From Candidatus Stahliibacteriota bacterium (GTDB lineage: Bacteria > Hydrothermota > Tepidihabitantia > B3-TA06), in contig JAUVJT010000001.1 in the NCBI GenBank assembly GCA_030592225.1, positions 1-39,115 of the forward strand: a DNA stretch of 39,115 bases. Reading direction: 5' to 3'. Under the pieces are notes generated by a model. The model saw only the letters and a list, made by a program, of their open reading frames with translations, was not told the DNA's origin and did not search any database. Below, one piece after another: positions 8,693 to 17,125 of the stretch (position 1 is the first letter of the stretch; each line of letters begins with the position of its first letter). Position numbers and translations under genes: made by a program.

Positions 8693-9430
8693 TTAGAGTC
8701 CTGACCATACAAAGGGCTTAAAAGCGGTCGACTTGTTGGAGAGTTTGTCGCCGATCCCCTTGTTAGTGGTAACCTTTATCACATAGGCTTCTACGACCGC
8801 GGGAGCGGACAGTCCGAACGTATATGAACCTTCTGTGTCAGATGCATCAAGGGAAACATCAATCGGTCCCTCCACTGGATCAGTCAGAGCAAGTAGTAAC
8901 TCAAGGTCGGGATCGGTAAGGTCTATTTCTTCACCGTCGAAGATAGAGACTTTATAGTTCAGGTAATCTTCGTCCTCGTAGGTGAGCTTATCCCAGGTGA
9001 CTACAATCGAGGTTTCTCTCAGGGTATCCTGCGGCGCAGTTATCTCGAGTATAGGCAGCGTTTTCACCGTTATCTCATCGTACTCGGTCAGGTCGTTACC
9101 ATCCAGCAGCCACAGGGTGTAGTTGTAGGTGAAATTCGGTGTCAGGGTATCTACATCCAGATACATCGTACTTTGCACTTCAATCTCGACGGTGTCGCGT
9201 TTATCTGAACCATCCCGACCGAACACCGCCTGCTCGTCGGACACACCGGTGCCTGTGAACACGTACTCGATATCAACGAACGCGAACTCCTTGGAGCCGC
9301 CTATCGCCTGGACGGAGTTGATGCGGGAAGCGGATTTGGCCACACCCTTGGTTAGCGCATCTTTTATGAAATCACAACCCAGTACAGCCAGGGCAATTAA
9401 CAGGACAGGTAAAACCTTTTTTATGTTCAT
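8693..9430 (-). CDS. Predicted lipoprotein with a fibronectin-III-like domain
   Basis: This 245-residue protein starts at the ATG at 9430 behind a strong AAGGAGG. The N-terminus (MNIKKVLPVLLIALAVLGC) is a lipoprotein signal with Cys19 as the lipidation site; Leu at -2 is less usual but tolerated. Residues about 40-115 form a beta-rich segment with regular alternation of charged and hydrophobic residues. Residues about 125-235 look like a fibronectin type III domain (PQDTLRETSIVVTWDKL ... YVIKVTTNKG). It is likely anchored in the outer or inner membrane facing the periplasm. It stands alone with its own promoter and terminator. No function can be named. Confidence 0.75.
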   Translation of the reverse strand: MNIKKVLPVLLIALAVLGCDFIKDALTKGVAKSASRINSVQAIGGSKEFAFVDIEYVFTGTGVSDEQAVFGRDGSDKRDTVEIEVQSTMYLDVDTLTPNFTYNYTLWLLDGNDLTEYDEITVKTLPILEITAPQDTLRETSIVVTWDKLTYEDEDYLNYKVSIFDGEEIDLTDPDLELLLALTDPVEGPIDVSLDASDTEGSYTFGLSAPAVVEAYVIKVTTNKGIGDKLSNKSTAFKPFVWSGL

Positions 9431-9451
9431 TCGACCTCCTTAGTCAAACAC

Positions 9452-9479
9452 ATCTTACCTGAGACGGAACGCGTGTCAA
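9452..9479 (-). promoter_or_regulatory. Promoter of the lipoprotein gene
   Basis: Minus strand: TTGACA (9479-9474), 16-bp spacer, TAAGAT (9457-9452), with the start codon at 9430 after an AAGGAGG ribosome site. Confidence 0.55.
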
Positions 9480-9495
9480 CCCCTTGAGGGAAACT

Positions 9496-9523
9496 TTGAC
9501 AGCTTCCGAATTGTGGTTACAAT
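9496..9523 (+). promoter_or_regulatory. Promoter of mfd, apparently leaderless
   Basis: TTGACA (9496-9501), 16-bp spacer, TACAAT (9518-9523). The ATG at 9533 is nine bases beyond the -10. There is no Shine-Dalgarno (sequence before ATG is TCCCTTCTCC). Confidence 0.65.
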
Positions 9524-9532
9524 CCCTTCTCC

Positions 9533-12454
9533 ATGAGCAAACATCTTACCAAGAGAGACCTCTACGAACGCTGGCTCCAGGCTGAGACTTTAAGGAAGTT
9601 TCTGGAAGCAGAACCGGCTCCTGTCTCCGTCTCAGGATTACCCGGTGCGGCGCGCGCCTTCTTTCTTGCGGCATTGAAGGAACACGGCAGGGAAATACTA
9701 TATCTTGCCAAAGACGATGACCAGGTGGAAACGCTGCTGCTGGATTTGCAAAACCTGGGCCGCGCCGGGGTGCTAGCCATCCGCAGAAGCCATGACCTCA
9801 ATGTACTGCGGCTCGACTCCAGCGTTCCCCGATTAATTATATGCTCGGTGACGTTAGCACAACAGGGCATGGCATGGAAGCAAAGCCGCCCCGCGCTTTA
9901 TTTTGAACCCTCAGGTGAGGTTGAGCTTGACGCTTCAGTGAGCTGGCTTGTCGACAATGGTTTCCAGCGCGAGACCCTGGTGACCGAACCTGCAGAGTTC
10001 GCCCAGAGAGGAGGGATTCTGGATGTATTCTCTCCGTTATGGCAGGAACCGGTAAGGATCGAGTTTGAGGGTGACCGGGTGCTGTCCATAAGACGATTCG
10101 ATCCCCTTACCCAGCGTTCCAGGGAAATCATTTCGTCTATTGACGTCATTTCCAACAAGCCGCCTGACGGCGAGGAGGGCGAGGACGGCGGTCCAACGAT
10201 TCGAGAATTCCTGGGTGATTCGCTGGTAATCTCGGCAATGCCTGAGGTTTCACCCGATATATTGATTACCGATCGTGCAGCGGCGTTCGATTTCGGCTTC
10301 GCGCCGGCAAAGAAGGTGCTGGGGCATTTCGACGGCCTACAGGAGCTTGAATCACAGGGACTTGAGCTTTTCTTTGCTACGGATCCGGAACACGGCCAAC
10401 ACTACCTTTCGCATCATTTGAAGAATTTCAATCTGGTGGATGCCGCGCTTTCCGCAGGCTGGGTGGATAGAATGGCTGGCTACGCCGTCTTCACCGACAA
10501 CGAGTTGTTCGGCATCCGGCACAAACGCAGAATACCCAGGCACTTCAAGGGAATACCCCGCGACGCCCTGCACGAGCTTCATAACGGCAACTACGTGGTT
10601 CACATAGATTACGGCATCGGAGTATTCCAGGGCCTGGAAAGATTAAAGATAGGCGAGCAGGAAAAGGAGTTTCTGAAGATTTCCTACGGGGGAACCGATG
10701 TGCTTTACCTGCCTGTTGAGAATCTGGGATTGCTTGATCGCTACATTGGAGCTGAGGGCAGAGCGCCGCGTGTCAATCGGCTGGGTTCACAGCGCTGGAA
10801 GCTTGTCCGCAAGCGCGCCCGCAAGGCGGCATACGATTACGCGCAGGAGCTTTTGGCCCTGTACGCCAGACGCTCGGTGCTCCGCGGTCATTCGTTTGGA
10901 CGTCATCCTGACGAGATGGAGTGGATTCAGTTGACCTTTCCCTACGAGGAAACAGCCGATCAGCTCAGCGCCATTAAGTCCATCGCGGCCGATATGGAAT
11001 CGGTAAATCCCATGGACCGCCTGGTTTGCGGCGAGGTGGGCTACGGCAAAACCGAGGTCGCTCTGCGCGCCGCGCTGAAGGCGGCCCTGGATTCAAAACA
11101 GGTGGCCATGATGGCGCCGACCACCATCCTGGCTCTGCAGCACTACCGCACCTTCAAGCAGCGACTCAAAGATCTCCCAATAAGAATCGGGATGCTCTCG
11201 CGATTCGTTTCTTCGACAGACCGGCGCAAGGTGCTGGCCGATCTCGATGCAGGCAAGATAGACGTACTCATAGGAACCCATGCCCTGATTGCGGATTCGG
11301 TCTCCTACAACGACCTGGGACTTTTGATAATAGACGACGAGCACCGCTTCGGGGTAAGACAAAAGGAGAAGATTCGCCGGAAGAAAGCCGAGGTGGATAC
11401 CCTGACGCTCACCGCCACCCCCATCCCCCGCACCCTTTACATGAGCCTGGTCGGGATAAGGGACGTGTCCCGCATAGAGACCCCGCCGGTGGGACGCAAG
11501 GACGTGCAGACCCAGGTATCTGGCTGGTCTGATGAACTGGTTGCCGAATGGGTGCTGCGCGAGCGTTCAAGGGGCGGGTTGACGCTCTTTGTTCATAACC
11601 GGATAGAAACCATTGATTCGGTGCGCCGCAGGCTGGAGAGACTGCTGCCCGGACTCCGGATGCAAGTAGCCCACGGCCAGATGCCGGAGCGCGAGCTTGC
11701 AAGCATCTACGATACCTTTCTGGAACACAAAACCGACGTGTTGATTGCCACCGCCATCCTGGAGGCGGGGATCGATATACCTGATTTGAATACCATCATC
11801 ATTGACAGGGCCGATTTGTTCGGGCTTGCCGATCTGCATCAACTGCGCGGCCGGGTGGGCAGAAGCCGGCGTCAGGGTTACGCCCTGTTCATAGTGCCCT
11901 CAAAAACCACTGACGAGGCAAAAAAACGCCTGGCCGCCATCCGCGCCTACGCCGAGCTGGGCGCCGGATACAGATTAGCCGTCAGGGACATGGAGATGCG
12001 CGGGGTGGGCAACCTGTTGGGTACGGAACAGCACGGCCACGTTAACTCTATAGGCTTCACCCTGTACACCAAACTGCTCGCCGAGGCGGTGGCCAGACTG
12101 AAGGGCGAGGAGTGGCTCGATGAGCCGCTGCTGGAGATTGAGCACGGAGCCTGGCTGCCGGAGAGTTATATTGATGATTCGGCGGAGCGCGTGTCGCTGT
12201 ACAAACGGCTGCTCTCGGTTGAGGATGAACGAAAGGTGGATGAGTTAAAGGCCGAGCTTGAAGACCGCTTCGGCAAAATGCCCGCCTCCGCTTTGAAGAT
12301 ATTGGACATCGCGCGCGTAAGGGCGCTTGCAAGAAAGAAGAAGGTAACCAAGGTCAATTTCCGTAACGACACCTGGTTCATATTAACCGCCGAGCGTACC
12401 ACAAGAGGAACCGGGAAGTTTGAGACGCTGCTGGATCAACTAAGGAGAATGTAG
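9533..12454 (+). CDS. mfd: Transcription-repair coupling factor Mfd
   Basis: Mfd releases RNA polymerase stalled at DNA damage and recruits UvrA. The 973-residue protein has the family's domains in order: a UvrB-like N-terminal part (EPAEFAQRGGILDVFSPLW, about residues 155-180), the RNA-polymerase-interacting domain (YVVHIDYGIGVFQGLERLKI, from about 355), and the RecG-like translocase with Walker A GEVGYGKTEVALRAA (about 499), Walker B DDEHRFG (601-607), TATPIPRTLYMSL, FVHNRIETID and the arginine-finger motif QLRGRVGRSRR. The C-terminal TRCF domain is present (SYIDDSAERVSLYKRLL). It is shorter than the usual roughly 1100-1150 residues; the loss is in the N-terminal third, before the polymerase-interacting domain. 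The Walker B box reads DDEH where DEEH is commonest. Confidence 0.95.
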   Translation: MSKHLTKRDLYERWLQAETLRKFLEAEPAPVSVSGLPGAARAFFLAALKEHGREILYLAKDDDQVETLLLDLQNLGRAGVLAIRRSHDLNVLRLDSSVPRLIICSVTLAQQGMAWKQSRPALYFEPSGEVELDASVSWLVDNGFQRETLVTEPAEFAQRGGILDVFSPLWQEPVRIEFEGDRVLSIRRFDPLTQRSREIISSIDVISNKPPDGEEGEDGGPTIREFLGDSLVISAMPEVSPDILITDRAAAFDFGFAPAKKVLGHFDGLQELESQGLELFFATDPEHGQHYLSHHLKNFNLVDAALSAGWVDRMAGYAVFTDNELFGIRHKRRIPRHFKGIPRDALHELHNGNYVVHIDYGIGVFQGLERLKIGEQEKEFLKISYGGTDVLYLPVENLGLLDRYIGAEGRAPRVNRLGSQRWKLVRKRARKAAYDYAQELLALYARRSVLRGHSFGRHPDEMEWIQLTFPYEETADQLSAIKSIAADMESVNPMDRLVCGEVGYGKTEVALRAALKAALDSKQVAMMAPTTILALQHYRTFKQRLKDLPIRIGMLSRFVSSTDRRKVLADLDAGKIDVLIGTHALIADSVSYNDLGLLIIDDEHRFGVRQKEKIRRKKAEVDTLTLTATPIPRTLYMSLVGIRDVSRIETPPVGRKDVQTQVSGWSDELVAEWVLRERSRGGLTLFVHNRIETIDSVRRRLERLLPGLRMQVAHGQMPERELASIYDTFLEHKTDVLIATAILEAGIDIPDLNTIIIDRADLFGLADLHQLRGRVGRSRRQGYALFIVPSKTTDEAKKRLAAIRAYAELGAGYRLAVRDMEMRGVGNLLGTEQHGHVNSIGFTLYTKLLAEAVARLKGEEWLDEPLLEIEHGAWLPESYIDDSAERVSLYKRLLSVEDERKVDELKAELEDRFGKMPASALKILDIARVRALARKKKVTKVNFRNDTWFILTAERTTRGTGKFETLLDQLRRM

Positions 12455-12455
12455 T

Positions 12456-12473
12456 GCGAACCTTTAGGTTCGC
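12456..12473. other. Perfect hairpin between mfd and the nitrilase gene
   Basis: GCGAACC, TTTA, GGTTCGC form a hairpin two bases after the mfd stop. No T-run follows, and the ribosome site of the next gene (GGAGAGG, 12478-12484) starts five bases after it. It may be an attenuator or an mRNA-stability hairpin rather than a terminator. Confidence 0.55.
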
Positions 12474-12491
12474 GCATGGAGAGGTACGGTA

Positions 12492-13244
12492 TTGAAGGCC
12501 GCACTTGTATCGAATCTGATAACCAATGATTTCCCAGCCAACCAGCGAAGGATTCTCAGGCTAGCTGAGGAAGCGGTGACTAAGGGCGCAGGATTCATCG
12601 TATTCCCCGAAGCGGCGGCAACTGGACTTGTCAATACCGGCGAGCCGGAGCATGACCTGAAGATTGCCGAGAAGATAGGAGGTCCGAGGAACAGCGAGTG
12701 GCAGGACTTCGCAAGGAAAAATGAGACCTACTTTGCGGCGGGTCTGCTGGAGAAAGAAGATGGCAGGATGTACGACTCGGGTGTGCTGTTCGACCCGCAG
12801 GGAGAGTTGATTCTTCACTACCGCCGCATTCATCCCGGGTGGCGCTGGCCTGATGATGACCCCCAGATATACTGCACAGGCAAGGACTTGCCTGTGGTCG
12901 AGACAGACATCGGTAAAGTCGGGATGCTTATCTGCGGCGATCTGTGGAACGATGACATCATTACACGATTCGCCGGACAAAAACCAGATTATCTCCTTTA
13001 CCCTTTTCTCCGCAGCCTGAAGAAAAACGTTGTTGTTAATGATGTATGGCCGCACGAGCTCCAATGCTACTGCCAGCGCTGGAAACAAACCAATGCTTTA
13101 ACCCTGGCGATGAATTTATATGGGGGACCCGAACCGGAACGCGCCATCGGCGGCGCTTGGTGTGTTGCAAGAGATGGTGGAATTATCAACTCTCTGCCTG
13201 TTCTGCGGGAAGGCATCCTGCTGGTTGACCTGCCCCTCGCTTGA
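12492..13244 (+). CDS. Nitrilase-superfamily (carbon-nitrogen hydrolase) protein, catalytic Lys replaced by Arg
   Basis: The product has 250 residues from a TTG start supported by GGAGAGG seven bases upstream. Family hydrolases cleave amide or nitrile C-N bonds in the cytoplasm with a Glu-Lys-Cys triad. Glu40 (FIVFPEAAATG) and Cys148 (MLICGDLWND) are clear. The position that should hold the catalytic Lys reads HYRRIHPG, giving Arg112; the DNA (CGCCGC) leaves no doubt. The overall length and fold markers are otherwise complete. Several families of this superfamily are possible; the substrate cannot be deduced. The protein may be a non-canonical or inactive member. It is cotranscribed at most with mfd, and its stop codon overlaps the -35 box of argS. 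Confidence 0.82.
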   Translation: MKAALVSNLITNDFPANQRRILRLAEEAVTKGAGFIVFPEAAATGLVNTGEPEHDLKIAEKIGGPRNSEWQDFARKNETYFAAGLLEKEDGRMYDSGVLFDPQGELILHYRRIHPGWRWPDDDPQIYCTGKDLPVVETDIGKVGMLICGDLWNDDIITRFAGQKPDYLLYPFLRSLKKNVVVNDVWPHELQCYCQRWKQTNALTLAMNLYGGPEPERAIGGAWCVARDGGIINSLPVLREGILLVDLPLA

Positions 13245-13269
13245 CACAACACCCTCTCGGAGTTAGACT
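13241..13269 (+). promoter_or_regulatory. Promoter of argS
   Basis: TTGACA (13241-13246) overlaps the stop of the nitrilase gene; a 17-bp spacer and TAGACT (13264-13269) follow. The same -10 sequence is used at 2974. Confidence 0.65.
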
Positions 13270-13287
13270 TCCCAAAGAGGAGAAAGA

Positions 13288-15012
13288 TTGAACTACGTTC
13301 TGGATAGGATTTACCAACAGGTTGAGAAACTGGCAACAGATGAATTCGGGGAACCAACCCCTGAAGTTCGTCGCCCGCCCAAGGGATCGCAGGCGATATA
13401 TGCCGTACCATGCTTTCAGTATGCGAAAACGAAGGGCGTTAACCCCATGCAGTTGGCGGAACGAGTTGCAGCCAGGTGGAGCAAGGGGCTGACTGACGAA
13501 GGGTTAATCGAGCGGTTCGAAGCCGCCCGGGGCTACGTCAACGTCTTCGCCAACCAGCAGAAACTGCTTGCCGGGATACTGCAGGATGCAGAATCCGCAG
13601 GTGAATGCTACGGCACCCATGCCGACCGCGGCCAGACCGTGGTGGTGGACTACTGTTCCCCGAACATCGCCAAGCCGCTCTCTGTGGGTCATCTGCGTTC
13701 TACGATTATCGGCCAGGCGCTCATAAACATACTCAGGGCCAGGGGATACAAAGTGGTGGGCATCAACTTTTTATCGGATTGGGGCACCCAGTTCGGCAAG
13801 CTGTTGTACGCATTCGAACAGTGGGGGGAGGAGGAGAAGTTTACCGCAGATCCCATCGGGCATCTGTTAGATCTTTACGTACACTTCCACAAGGAGTTGA
13901 AGGAAAACCCCACACTGGAGGATAAAGGCAGGACGACGTTCAGAAAATTAGAGCAGGGGGAGGCCAAAGAGCGAGTGCTCTGGAAGCGATTCCGTGAGGA
14001 GAGTTTGAACTCCTTCGAGAAAACGGTGGGCAGACTGGGCGTTCATTTTGACCACAACTGGTACGAGAGCGAGTTTGAGAAAAAAGCGCACGATTTAATT
14101 GACAGTCTGTTGGAACAAGGGATAGCGGAGCATTCGGAAGGTGCGGTTATTATCAGGACATTTGAGGACGAGAATAAGCCGCCGCTGGTGGCCCGCAAGT
14201 CGGACGGCACCACGCTTTACGCATCAAGGGATCTGGCTTCGGCTTTGGAGAGGATTGAGAAGTTCTCGCCTGTCTCTAAATTGATATACGCGGTAGCCAC
14301 CGAACAGAATCTGCACTTCGCAAATCTGGCAAAGGCGCTGGAGAGGATAGGATTTCCTGATGTCCTCGAGCACGTCCGGTTCGGTATGGTTTCACTTCCG
14401 GAGGGAAAGATTTCTACAAGGGAAGGTCGGGTGGTCTATCTGGATGAGCTTCTGGACGAGGCAGAACGACGTGCCGCAGAGATTATAACGGAGAAAAATC
14501 CGGACATGGCAGCCGACACCAGAGCTGAGGTCGCAAGACGCGTGGGCATAGGCTCGGTGATATACGCGGACCTGTCACAGGATCGCATCAAGGACATAGT
14601 GTTTGATTGGAAAAGGATGCTGGCCTTCGAGGGCAACAGCGCCCCTTACCTGCAGTACGCCGCGGTGCGGTGCGCCAGGATACTACAGAAAGCGGGTTTG
14701 CCGACCGGCGAGTGGGTTCAAGGGACTGATAGCGCCAAGCTGGAGGAGCCGGAAAGCATCGAATTGGTGATGGCGCTGGGGCGTTTTCCTCAGGCGATTG
14801 CCGAGGCCGCCGAGCGTTATGCCCCGCACGTGCTGGCCGGGTATCTGTACGACGTGGCAGGCTCGCTGAGCCGCTTCTACACCCAGGTGTCGGTGCTGAA
14901 GGCTGCCGGCGAGGCCACCAGATTGACCCGTCTCGGCCTGGTTCAGGCAACCGAATCTGTACTCCGGAGAGGCCTGGCCCTGCTGGGTATCCAAACCCCC
15001 GAGGTGATGTAG
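13288..15012 (+). CDS. argS: Arginyl-tRNA synthetase
   Basis: This class I synthetase charges tRNA-Arg with arginine. The 574-residue length is typical. It has the N-terminal Add1-type domain (about 1-100), the HIGH region as SPNIAKPLSVGHLRS (Ser132-His135), and a KMSKS region as GKISTREG (from 373), the usual degenerate form in bacterial ArgS. The C-terminal DALR anticodon-binding domain includes APYLQYAAVRCARIL and SLSRFYTQVSVL. The start is TTG at 13288, with GAGGAG five bases upstream. It has its own promoter and is followed by about 195 bases without a gene before the kinase operon. Confidence 0.95.
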   Translation: MNYVLDRIYQQVEKLATDEFGEPTPEVRRPPKGSQAIYAVPCFQYAKTKGVNPMQLAERVAARWSKGLTDEGLIERFEAARGYVNVFANQQKLLAGILQDAESAGECYGTHADRGQTVVVDYCSPNIAKPLSVGHLRSTIIGQALINILRARGYKVVGINFLSDWGTQFGKLLYAFEQWGEEEKFTADPIGHLLDLYVHFHKELKENPTLEDKGRTTFRKLEQGEAKERVLWKRFREESLNSFEKTVGRLGVHFDHNWYESEFEKKAHDLIDSLLEQGIAEHSEGAVIIRTFEDENKPPLVARKSDGTTLYASRDLASALERIEKFSPVSKLIYAVATEQNLHFANLAKALERIGFPDVLEHVRFGMVSLPEGKISTREGRVVYLDELLDEAERRAAEIITEKNPDMAADTRAEVARRVGIGSVIYADLSQDRIKDIVFDWKRMLAFEGNSAPYLQYAAVRCARILQKAGLPTGEWVQGTDSAKLEEPESIELVMALGRFPQAIAEAAERYAPHVLAGYLYDVAGSLSRFYTQVSVLKAAGEATRLTRLGLVQATESVLRRGLALLGIQTPEVM

Positions 15013-15134
15013 CCTGCACCCTTGCAATGCTGCTCCGGAGAATACGGTAATGCTAAGATGCGCGCCCTCTTTTCCCCCTGTCTTTCCGGCACGCAGACCC
15101 AAGCGCTTGACAATCAACAGGCGGCAGCGCCGTA

Positions 15135-15162
15135 TTGACAAATCGTCGGTTTCGCCTACACT
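15135..15162 (+). promoter_or_regulatory. Promoter of the phosphorelay operon
   Basis: TTGACA (15135-15140), 16-bp spacer, TACACT (15157-15162). A perfect TATAAT also lies at 15162-15167 but with a 21-bp spacer. A second TTGACA at 15107-15112 has no partner box. Confidence 0.55.
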
Positions 15163-15206
15163 ATAATTCTAGTAATTTTGAATATCCAGCCATTCAAGGA
15201 GGTCTG

Positions 15207-16748
15207 GTGAACGCCAAAGATAAACGCATGCAGGAACTCATCGAAGCCGCCAATCTCAAGTCGCAGTTTCTTGCCAACATGAGTCATGAGCTGCGTACTC
15301 CCTTGAACTCCATTATCGGCTTCAGCGAACTCCTCATGGACGGCCTGGTGGGTGAACTCGCCGACAAGCAGGGTCATTACATGAAAATCATCCATTCCTC
15401 CGGCATAAACCTTCTGCGGCTGGTCAATGACATCCTGGACTTTTCGAAACTCGAGGCGGGCATGCTTGAGGTTTTTAATGAACCCACATATCTAGGGGAG
15501 GTGGTCAAAGACGTTTTGCGTGCCTACGACGTGGTCTCGGAACAAAAGGATCTCGAGATAAAGGTAGACATCCCTGCGGATATGCCGCCCATGATCACTG
15601 ACAGGCGCAAACTGGCACAGATAATTGACAACCTTTTGTCCAACGCCATAAAATTCACCGAACATGGCCGGGTGGAGATTGCGGCCAGACGTGAGGGCGA
15701 GCAGTTTATACTGAAGATTGCAGATACCGGCATAGGTATCGAGTCGCAGGATATGCCTCACATCTTTGATCCGTTCCAGCAGGTTGATTCATCAACCACG
15801 AGGCGTTACGAGGGAACCGGACTCGGCCTGGCCCTGGTTAAGAAATTGCTGGAGATTCAGAATGGAGCAATAGAAGCCGAAAGCACGCCCGGGCACGGGT
15901 CCATATTCACGTTCAAACTGCCGTTCGATGAGTTCAAACCGGAAGAGGTATCTTCAAAAGAGGAGTTGGTCCATAAGCTTCCCGAACCAGGTGATCGCCC
16001 CATACTGGTAGTGGAAGACAATCCTCTGGCGGCGAACCTGATGTCTGTGTGGCTTTCGGAAGCAGGCTACAAGGTTGAGGTGGCATCCACCGGAGAGGAA
16101 GCCCTGCAAAAGGCGGTGAGCATTGATCCGGCCGTCATCACCCTGGACATTCTGCTTCCCCAGATGGATGGCTGGCGGGTGCTGCATCGCCTCAAGGAGA
16201 TACCCAAAACCAAGAATACCCCAATCATTGTGGTTTCTATAGTTGAGGACCGGAGCTTCGGTCTCTCACTGGGGGCGGTGGATTACATGATCAAGCCTGT
16301 GTCTCGCACCAATCTCATCTCCAAGATAGAAAAACTCTCCAGAACCAGAGGCAGGCCGCACCGGATACTGGTGATTGACGACAATCCGGCGGACGTAAGT
16401 TTAATAGAGGAAATACTTCGCCTGGACGGCTACGAGGTACTCAAGGCTTCAGGAGGTGTGGAAGGCTTGAAAACGGCGCGCAGCGAGAAACCCGACCTGG
16501 TGATTCTCGACCTTATGATGCCCGACCTGGACGGTTTTGACGTAATGAGACTTCTTGCCTCGGATGAGACGACGAGAGAATTGCCGGTCATCCTCTTTAC
16601 TGCCAAGGACTTAACCGAAATAGATCGCGCCAATCTGGGTGAGAATATCCACGAAATCTTCGGCAAGGCACAGCTGAATAGAGACTCGCTTCGCGCCAAG
16701 ATCGCAGATCTTCTCGGTCAGGGGAAATTAAAAGAAGGCAACCGATGA
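15207..16748 (+). CDS. Hybrid sensor histidine kinase with two receiver domains, no sensor domain
   Basis: The product has 513 residues from the GTG at 15207, behind AAGGAGGT; an in-frame ATG at 15228 is too far from that site, and the longer frame would begin inside the -35 box. Only about 20 residues precede the HisKA helix with His27 (FLANMSHELRTPLNS). The HATPase domain follows (DNLLSNAIKFTEHG, DTGIGIESQDMPHIFDPF, YEGTGLGLALVKK). REC1 (about 268-390) has acceptor Asp in TLDILLPQMDGW. REC2 (about 394-505) has acceptor Asp in VILDLMMPDLDGF. No membrane segment or PAS/GAF domain is seen, so it is a soluble kinase whose input must come from a partner. Its stop overlaps the next start (ATGA). 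Confidence 0.9.
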   Translation: MNAKDKRMQELIEAANLKSQFLANMSHELRTPLNSIIGFSELLMDGLVGELADKQGHYMKIIHSSGINLLRLVNDILDFSKLEAGMLEVFNEPTYLGEVVKDVLRAYDVVSEQKDLEIKVDIPADMPPMITDRRKLAQIIDNLLSNAIKFTEHGRVEIAARREGEQFILKIADTGIGIESQDMPHIFDPFQQVDSSTTRRYEGTGLGLALVKKLLEIQNGAIEAESTPGHGSIFTFKLPFDEFKPEEVSSKEELVHKLPEPGDRPILVVEDNPLAANLMSVWLSEAGYKVEVASTGEEALQKAVSIDPAVITLDILLPQMDGWRVLHRLKEIPKTKNTPIIVVSIVEDRSFGLSLGAVDYMIKPVSRTNLISKIEKLSRTRGRPHRILVIDDNPADVSLIEEILRLDGYEVLKASGGVEGLKTARSEKPDLVILDLMMPDLDGFDVMRLLASDETTRELPVILFTAKDLTEIDRANLGENIHEIFGKAQLNRDSLRAKIADLLGQGKLKEGNR

Positions 16749-17125
16749 GCCGGATACTGGTGATTGAAGACAACGAAGGAAATCTGGAGCTTATAAAGGT
16801 AGTTCTGGAAATGGCGGGGCACGAAGTGATAGGTGCGGCGAGCGCTGACGTTGGATTGTTAGCGGCCAGAAAAGCCCGTCCCGATCTTATACTTATGGAT
16901 ATGCATCTGCCCGGAATGGACGGCTACGAGGCGACGCGAATAATAAAGAGAGACGAGACCTTAAAGGATATTCCGGTAATCGCGGTCACCGCTATCATCG
17001 ATCACAAGGATGAAGAAGAGGTTCGCAATTGCGGCTGCAATGGATTCATCGCCAAACCCATAGATACCCGCAAGCTGCCTGATCAGATAGCCGGTTTCAT
17101 CGAAGAAAGGACGCAGGGAGCATGA
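16745..17125 (+). CDS. Single-domain response regulator (DivK/CheY type)
   Basis: This 126-residue protein is only a receiver domain: acidic pocket VIEDNEG, acceptor Asp in LILMDMHLPGMDGYEA, and Lys in GFIAKPIDTRKL. It has no output domain, as in DivK and CheY, so it may shuttle phosphate within the relay or signal by binding a partner. It overlaps both neighbours by four bases (ATGA on each side), showing tight translational coupling to the hybrid kinase and the REC-PATAN protein. Confidence 0.9.
   Translation: MSRILVIEDNEGNLELIKVVLEMAGHEVIGAASADVGLLAARKARPDLILMDMHLPGMDGYEATRIIKRDETLKDIPVIAVTAIIDHKDEEEVRNCGCNGFIAKPIDTRKLPDQIAGFIEERTQGA

Noticed and set aside
13510..13525. GGTTCGAA-like T-loop suggesting a tRNA
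   Set aside because: It is within argS coding sequence and no cloverleaf can be built around it.
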